Shown: in pieces, positions 58,384 through 64,000 of the stretch
How the letters are laid out: every line of letters starts with the position of its first letter
Position numbering within the stretch: the first letter of the stretch is position 1
From: Begonia masoniana
Lineage: Eukaryota; Streptophyta; Magnoliopsida; Cucurbitales; Begoniaceae
Assembly (NCBI GenBank): GCA_022432975.1
Contig: CM039503.1
Location: 52,512,466 to 52,576,465 of the forward strand
Length of the DNA: 64,000 nt
Reading direction: 5' to 3'
The notes under the pieces: model-generated
Database searches by the model: none
Seen by the model: only the letters and a program-made list of their open reading frames with translations
What the model was told of the DNA's origin: nothing
Position numbers and translations under genes: made by a program

Positions 58384-59433
58384 GGTAAAAACTATTTTAA
58401 ACCTCAAAATATCGATTTTTTTTTTTTTAAAAAAAAACTCTTTAAATTATCAACTCTAATAAAACAAACCTCAAACTATCAAAAATCAAATAATTTAAAC
58501 CCTGACGGACGGCCGATAACCCCCCGTTTTGTATTTTACAAAGCGAATGGCCCCCCGTTCTCTACGGGGTCGACGCGAGGGGGTAGAACCCCCCGTGCAC
58601 GTGCGTTGCAAGTGAAAAAATACGGGGGGCTGTTTATTTTAGGTCTACCCTCTCATTCTACACGTGCAACGCACTTGCACTCGTCGATTCCGGTGGAGAA
58701 CGGGGGGCCGTTATATTTAGCTCGATCCCCCGTGTAACACGGGGGGCGAGTCTGGCACACAGCCCCCCTGTCTACCTTGCTCTGGCAAATTTTCTCTATA
58801 TTGGTGATGACGATGAATTCTGATTCAAGTCGATCGGTTGATTTAAACGAGACAACAACTTGTGATCTCGATATGAACTGGTATTCGTACGACACGCCTG
58901 TATATGGTGGTCTTCCAGCATTCGATCCCTTACATAGAAATGAAGAAATAAAGATGCATTCGACCTACAGAACTCTAGACGATGAATTTTGAACACCGGT
59001 CGGTTCAAAAGATGATGCAGTGGAAAACATACCGGTAAGAGAAGAAATCTCAATGTGTTCTTTTGGAGAAAAATATAGTTATTTAATGAAAAATTAGAAC
59101 GGAAATAATCGAATATTCTTTAAAAAATAGCTATGAGATAAAATTCACCAAAAGTGAAAATCGACGACTGACAGCCGAGTGTGAAGATGAGTGTGAGTGG
59201 CAACTACATGCTTTACCGCCCCGCATCGACCCCTGTGGATAACGGGGGACTGAGCTTGGAGAACGGGTGAGCGTTCTCTTTGTAAAATGCAGAACGGGGG
59301 CTATCAGCAGCGTGTCGAGGTTTAATTTGTTAGATTCTTAATAATTTAAGCTTTATTTTTGTTATGGATAATATTGTAATGGATTTTTTAAAATAAAAAA
59401 TCGATCCTTTTGAGGTTTAAAATAGTTTTTACC
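58384..59433 (+). mobile_element. Deletion-derivative MULE, 1.05 kb
   Basis: Terminal inverted repeats start with the same GGTAAAAACTATTTTAAACC at both ends and extend imperfectly inward through AATTTAAACC… and GATA(A/G)CCCCC…TTACAAAG blocks to about 200 bp. The interior carries GGGG/CCCC runs like the MULE at 11864 and an N-terminal transposase fragment. I could not find a convincing 9-bp duplication (CTGTTAGGG versus CCGAACGTG). Confidence 0.75.
58807..59213 (+). pseudogene. N-terminal fragment of a MURA-like transposase
   Basis: The frame MTMNSDSSRSVDLNETTTCD … PVYGGLPAFDPL matches the decayed start of the transposase at 15350 (minus). After a stop near 58990, NSYEIKFTKSENRRLTAECE and EWQLHAL match its MuDR DNA-binding domain. 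Everything downstream (DDE and SWIM parts) is gone. Confidence 0.75.
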
Positions 59434-59658
59434 GAACGTGGTACGTGGCTGGCGGATTGCACTAACAATTAAATTAACATAAATTTGATCATTTTCTGAT
59501 ACGCTGACAATTTCAGATTGCCATTTTGTTTTGTTCTAAGAAGCAGCATCTTCATAGTCAACTCTAGGAAGATATTTTTTATTTTCTGGTTTTTGTTTTC
59601 TTTCGACAGATTGAAGTTGGTTTGAGGTTGTTGACGACGAGCCATTTCTGGGGAAAAA

Positions 59659-61534
59659 ATGGAGAAGAAAACTGGAACAAAAGTATGCGTGACAGGAGGA
59701 GCAGGTTTTATTGGCTCTTGGCTCGTGAAGAAGCTTTTGGAGGAAGGCCATACTGTTCATGCTACTCTGAGAGATCTGGGTCTGTTCTGATTCTCGATTT
59801 GTCATCTGGGTTCTTCCCAGATCGATGTTTTTCATGTTTTTTACGTTGGGTTTTGCAGATGATCGATCGAAAGTTGAGTTTCTGAAGAGTTTTCCGAATG
59901 CAGAAACTGGTTTAGTGTTGTTTAAAGCTGATATTTACGATCCAGATAGCTTCGACGATGCAATTAAAGGATGTGAATTTGTCTTCAACGTTGCGACGTC
60001 ATTCTTACACACTCAAGGAGCTCAGGCGAGTTTCTTCCTTCTGTCCATCTAATTTTTTGCTCGAATTTCTTAGTTTGTCGTTTGAAATCTCTGTTGGCAA
60101 TGGATTAAACAGTTCAAGAACACGACTGAGGCCACCGTTGCTGCGGCGAAAAGCATTGGCTCGTCCTGCGTTCGATCAGGCGATGTGAGGCGATTAATCT
60201 ACACTGCTTCAGTGGTCGCTGCTTCGCCGATGAAGGAAGATGAAAGTGGTTTCAAGGACGCCATGGATGAAGCTTGCTGGACTCCTCTTAATGTTTCATT
60301 TCCTTTCTGCAACCAGTTTCTTAAGGTAACCATCTGCAATGGAGAAATTTTAGATCCACACAAATTTTCAAGCCTTTGAAATATAAATAAAGAAGAAAAA
60401 TAATCCAACTGTGGATAAATGAGACAAGATCCATAATACAAGCTACCATATATTTATTTTTTTATTTTTATATGAGACAAGATCCATAATACAAGCTAAC
60501 ATATATTTATTTTTTATTTTTATTTTTTCCGAGAAATTATTATGATAAAAACTAGACCGGCTAAATAGAGGTGGCTTCCGTCCGGTTCGGTTCCACCTCC
60601 AATTGAAACTGAAACCGAACCGATCGACCTTCGGTGCCGATACTTTCGATTTTAATCGATTATCGATTTTTGGTTAATTGAAACCGAACCGACCTGATAG
60701 TAAGTGTTAGCTTACTAGTACTGGTTAGTGTAGATTGTACGTGGTCGACCGTTTCATTTTTACCCTCATCTGGGAGATTAAGGATTAATGTTTTACATTT
60801 AAAATGGGGAAAGTTGATACTTTGATAAATACTTGTAATTGAATACAGAGATTTTCACGTTCCATCTGAGTTGACAGTGCACAAATCAATCAAAATCTGA
60901 ACTTGAGATGCTCAAAACAAACGAGAATGGTTCGTTGCAGGACTACGTAGATTCAAAGACACTGACAGAGAGAGAGATGCTAAGCTTTGCAAGAAGTTCC
61001 TCCGATGGCGGAATGGAAGTAGTCAGTCTGGTGATTGGGTTGGTCGGAGGGGACAGTCTTAACTCTCACCATCCCTTAGCCACCGCAGTAACTCTGGCCC
61101 AATTTCTGGACTGTCCAATTCGTTACAATTCTCTGAGATTTATGGAGGAAGTGGACGGCAAAGTTCCTCTTGTACACATCGAAGACGTCTGTACTGCTCT
61201 GCTTTTCTGCATGGACCAACCTTCAATCAATGGCAGATTCTTATGTGCAAGCTCGTACATTTCAACTGCAGAAATTGGTCATTACATTCTGCAGAAATAC
61301 CCAGAAATCGAATTGAAACACAGGTGAGATTACGAGAAATTCTCTGCAAATTCTGGAAAATAGATTTACATCGAGTGTTTCTTTATCGATCGCAGGGATG
61401 CTGATGTTCAAGAGAGGGACATCAAATGGAACTCCAGAAAGCTTCGAGACATGGGATTTATTTACAAATATGACAGCAAAATGATCTTAGATGATTGCTT
61501 GAAGGTGTGCAAGGCAAGGAAGATGATAGTCTAG
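59659..61534 (+). CDS. NADPH-dependent reductase of the DFR/ANR/CCR (extended SDR) family
   Basis: Five exons (59659-59779, 59859-60025, 60113-60325, 60941-61323, 61396-61534) join in phase to 340 aa. The Rossmann motif [10 protein letters not shown] is at 12-21. The catalytic YxxxK is Y169-V-D-S-K173, with the Ser region YTASVVAAS upstream. The family includes dihydroflavonol reductase, anthocyanidin reductase, cinnamoyl-CoA reductase and vestitone reductase, all cytosolic NADPH enzymes. The sequence looks closest to the putative anthocyanidin reductase-like group, but the substrate cannot be assigned. Intron 2 has a GC donor (CTCAG|GCGAGT, 60026). Intron 3 (615 bp) holds a GGTTCGGTT-rich repeat at about 60570-60700. 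Confidence 0.88.
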
Positions 61535-61732
61535 CCTGTAATCACCCATGATTGTGATCTGTGATAGTGCGACCAGTCAGATTCAATAAAACAGCCTTCA
61601 ATTTTCTCTAGAATCGTCGGCATGTTCCATTAAAATGTTATAATTCATAGGATTTGAAGAAGATATTATTTCCTGTTTATACAGATTCTGTAAAGCTAGG
61701 AAAAGAGAGACAAAAGTCTCTTCCGATCTTGA

Positions 61733-62821
61733 TTAGAACAAAATCGACGTTGAATCGAACGAATTCGGGTCTTCCAAAGGGATATTCGAGTCGAAATCAA
61801 AATCAAAATCGTCGAAAGGGGAATTGGATAATGAAAGTGGAGCTGAGATTATGCCGGCGAGATCGGATTCTGGACTCTGCACATTGTAGGGTGGTGGTCG
61901 GAAGCTGCTCATTTGGGACGCCGGAAAATAGTAAGATTCTGATGGGCAAAGAGGGAAGTCGTTTTCAATCAGTAAATCTGTCAAAATGTTTTCTTCTGCA
62001 ATTGCAGACCCATTTGAGGAGCAAATTGATGGGAAAATCTCATCTTCTCGGATCTCTGATCCCTCGATTTTAACCTCGAAATCGCCTCCGAAATCGAAGA
62101 ACTTCCCGTCCGGTTCTTTTGGAGTTTCTGGAACTTGAGTTACTGATTGAGAAACTTGGGTACAAGTGTGTCTTCCATTATAAGTGATTTCAAAAATTGT
62201 TTGGTCCTGATCTGATCTTTGAATTTGCTTTGTAGCCCAGCAACCTCTGCCATGGCGATGAGTACATCTGTAATAGCATCTGCAAAGACAATACATATGA
62301 AAACTCTGTTCCTTATTTTCCTCGAAACAGAGAAATGGCTGCATTAATGTTATCTCACCTTGGGAACTTAGCTCCAAGAATGTCTTTTTGGCCATATTTT
62401 CTCCAGCTATGACCGTCGTTCAGAGCTTCAGTCCCTGAGCAAACTTTCACTCGCTCGGTCCACTTTGGTAGTGTCTTTCTGATAAACAAAAGATTCAAGC
62501 TTTCAAATTCCCATATCCAATCACTTCAAATCATGAAACAAACAAGACAAAAACCGACCTTTTTTTTGTTTGTCTGCGGCTGTTCTTGCCGTCACTGCCG
62601 GGGCTGTTGCTGTTGCTGTTGCTGCTGTGAAAATGGCGATTAATGTCATCGTCAGAAGCTCCCAATTTGAGCATGGAAAGTGATTTTTCGTAGGAGGAGA
62701 GAATCTTTTCTATCAAGAACAGACGGGTTTCGCTGGATGAACAAGACTGGAAATGATTGGTAAGCTGCTTTGCCAGCTCCTTCCCTTGCATCAACTCGTT
62801 CATCAATCTCTTCTGCTCCAT
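61733..62821 (-). CDS. Group III WRKY transcription factor
   Basis: Exons 62821-62559, 62478-62359 and 62279-61733 join in phase to 309 aa. A leucine-rich N-terminal helix (about 1-50) precedes a basic stretch (SRRQTKKR). WRKYGQK is at 113-119, followed by a C-x7-C-x23-H-x-C zinc finger (C133, C141, H165, C167), which defines group III. The intron in the WRKY domain after …AKFPR is the expected position. The C-terminus is acidic (DFDFDFDSN), a likely activation region. Group III members (WRKY30, 41, 53, 54, 70 in Arabidopsis) act in salicylate defence and senescence. The ATG at 62821 (MEQKRLMNELMQG) is the first in frame after non-ATG sequence. Confidence 0.93.
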
Positions 62822-62957
62822 TTCAGTCACCCAAAAAGACAATCCCAAAACACCAGATTCGGCAATGTTGTAGTGGTAGAACGATGTGGCCTAGGCATGA
62901 AAGTAGAGAGAGAAACTGAGATTAAATGGGTTGAGAGAGAAATTTGTTCGTCTGGTG

Positions 62958-62965
62958 TATTTATA
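62958..62965 (-). promoter_or_regulatory. TATA box of the WRKY gene
   Basis: TATAAATA on the minus strand, 137 bp upstream of the ATG, implying a leader of about 105 nt. Confidence 0.6.
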
Positions 62966-64000
62966 TGGCAGAAGAAGATGAAGATGAAGGGAAAGAAGAC
63001 AGAAACTGAAATGGAAAATGGGTACGTGAAAAAGAACGAGTACTGCGAATTGAAAATTCAAATTGTTTTTTTTTGTGGGCATCAAATTTCTTTAACTGGG
63101 AAGTGACAGGAAGTGGGGAAAAGGCGGAAGAGAGAGAAAAAAAGATAAAAGATAGATGGGTTTTCTGCCATTGATGAAGCAGGGGAAGGTCTTGAATGCT
63201 GACCATTTCAAACCCCCTCTATCTAGATGATGGCTACTGGTTGTCCAATCTGCATCAACGACGAACGGTGGTCGAAGATTCGTGGAAACCCAACTTTCTG
63301 ACAATCTGACTTTGATTTTTTTTTTAGTTTTTGTCTTCTGAGTAATGATTTAAAACAGAGTACCAGCCCATTGGGTAGTTGTTGAATCTTTATAGAATTC
63401 CTTCCTAGTTCATGGCGTCATTCCATGGCGTCATTGCAAGTTAGGCATGATGTTGCTGGCCTCCGGTTCGGTTCAGATTCCAGACTCCAAAAAAAAACAA
63501 AAACTAACTTGTGTCATATTAGAAGAATGGGTCAATTGTTGTAGATAGATAAGAGAAACTAGGACAGTGCTCCCCATGTTTTCAAATATATAAAAGTCAA
63601 TTTTCCTTGTCGGAGTTGGCAAAAACAGACCAAACAAGTAGACCGAATCAAACCGATGTTGGTTTTTTTTTGTTTGTTTGTGTCGAGACAGAACTCAATG
63701 GTCGTTCTCGGTTTTGAACATTTTAATCTAAAATTCGACTGAAACAAGACACATATCTGACTCAAACTTAATTTTAACTTGTCAATCGAACACGGCTCAG
63801 ACCCGATTTGAACCTATAAGTTTTGAAAAGAAATTTAACCGAACCGAGCCAAACCAAATTTCATAGTTCGGTACAATTCGCTTTCTCTTTGTGTTTATTT
63901 TTTTTAGATTTTTAATGAACTTAAAAAATTTGGCCTAACCCTTGATTGATAAAAAGCAATTTTTAAACTCTGATTTATAAATATATTACTTGAAAATAAA
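62966..64000. other. WRKY upstream region, then AT-rich spacer
   Basis: No gene is seen. GGTTCGGTT-type motifs recur at 63465 and 63840-63880 (AACCGAACCGAGCC). Tracts of T lie at 63310 and 63660. Confidence 0.4.

Noticed and set aside
62819..62848. Start of the WRKY protein at 62848
   Set aside because: That codon is TTG. The first ATG in frame is at 62821.

Overview
The window is eukaryotic nuclear DNA from a flowering plant, almost certainly a eudicot. The signs are spliced genes with GT-AG introns, plant-only families (WRKY, TBL, UGT72, EDR4-like, plant MLKL), AT-rich intergenic DNA, and MULE, Cassandra and Ty3/gypsy elements with target site duplications. A cucurbit is possible, but I cannot establish the species. 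One 100-base run of N (40638-40737) is an assembly gap.

Layout. 1-3 kb: 5' part of a gamma-tubulin gene (minus), cut by the window edge. 4.4-8 kb: a plant MLKL-type HeLo/pseudokinase gene (plus) preceded by a 427-bp tandem duplication of its probable leader. 7.7-11.1 kb: a segmental duplication in which the MLKL 3' end occurs twice, flanking an inverted copy of a small membrane-protein gene whose presumed parent lies at 31 kb. 11.5 kb: a 124-aa plant-specific gene. 11.9-16.7 kb: a decayed MULE with a Cassandra TRIM (5S rRNA-like LTRs) nested in it. 17-18.5 kb: a foldback MULE-type element. 20.6 kb: a short solo LTR. 21.8-25.1 kb: an EDR4-like zinc-ribbon gene. 26-27 kb: an inverted-repeat element. 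27.8-30.3 kb: a TBL O-acetyltransferase gene. 30.9-31.7 kb: the small membrane-protein gene (minus). 32-34.3 kb: a BAG-like fragment abutting a UGT pseudogene, then one inverted-repeat element inside another. 36.5-38 kb: an intact UGT72-type glucosyltransferase (minus). 40.7-57.6 kb: a nested block of long LTRs, with a non-autonomous gypsy element at its core carrying a 37-copy minisatellite. 58.4-59.4 kb: a deleted MULE. 59.7-61.5 kb: an NADPH-dependent reductase of the DFR/ANR/CCR type. 61.7-62.8 kb: a group III WRKY factor (minus).

The genes are independent single units, not an operon or an evident pathway cluster. Three of them (MLKL, EDR4-like, WRKY III) belong to families tied to plant immunity, and two (UGT72, reductase) to phenylpropanoid/flavonoid metabolism. 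No single new system is clear. The most unusual items are the MLKL/small-gene rearrangement, the minisatellite inside gag, the palindrome clusters rich in GGCGATCG in long LTRs, and the multi-level nesting with matching target site duplications. Exon coordinates come from reading splice sites and reading-frame continuity; identities are judged by eye.
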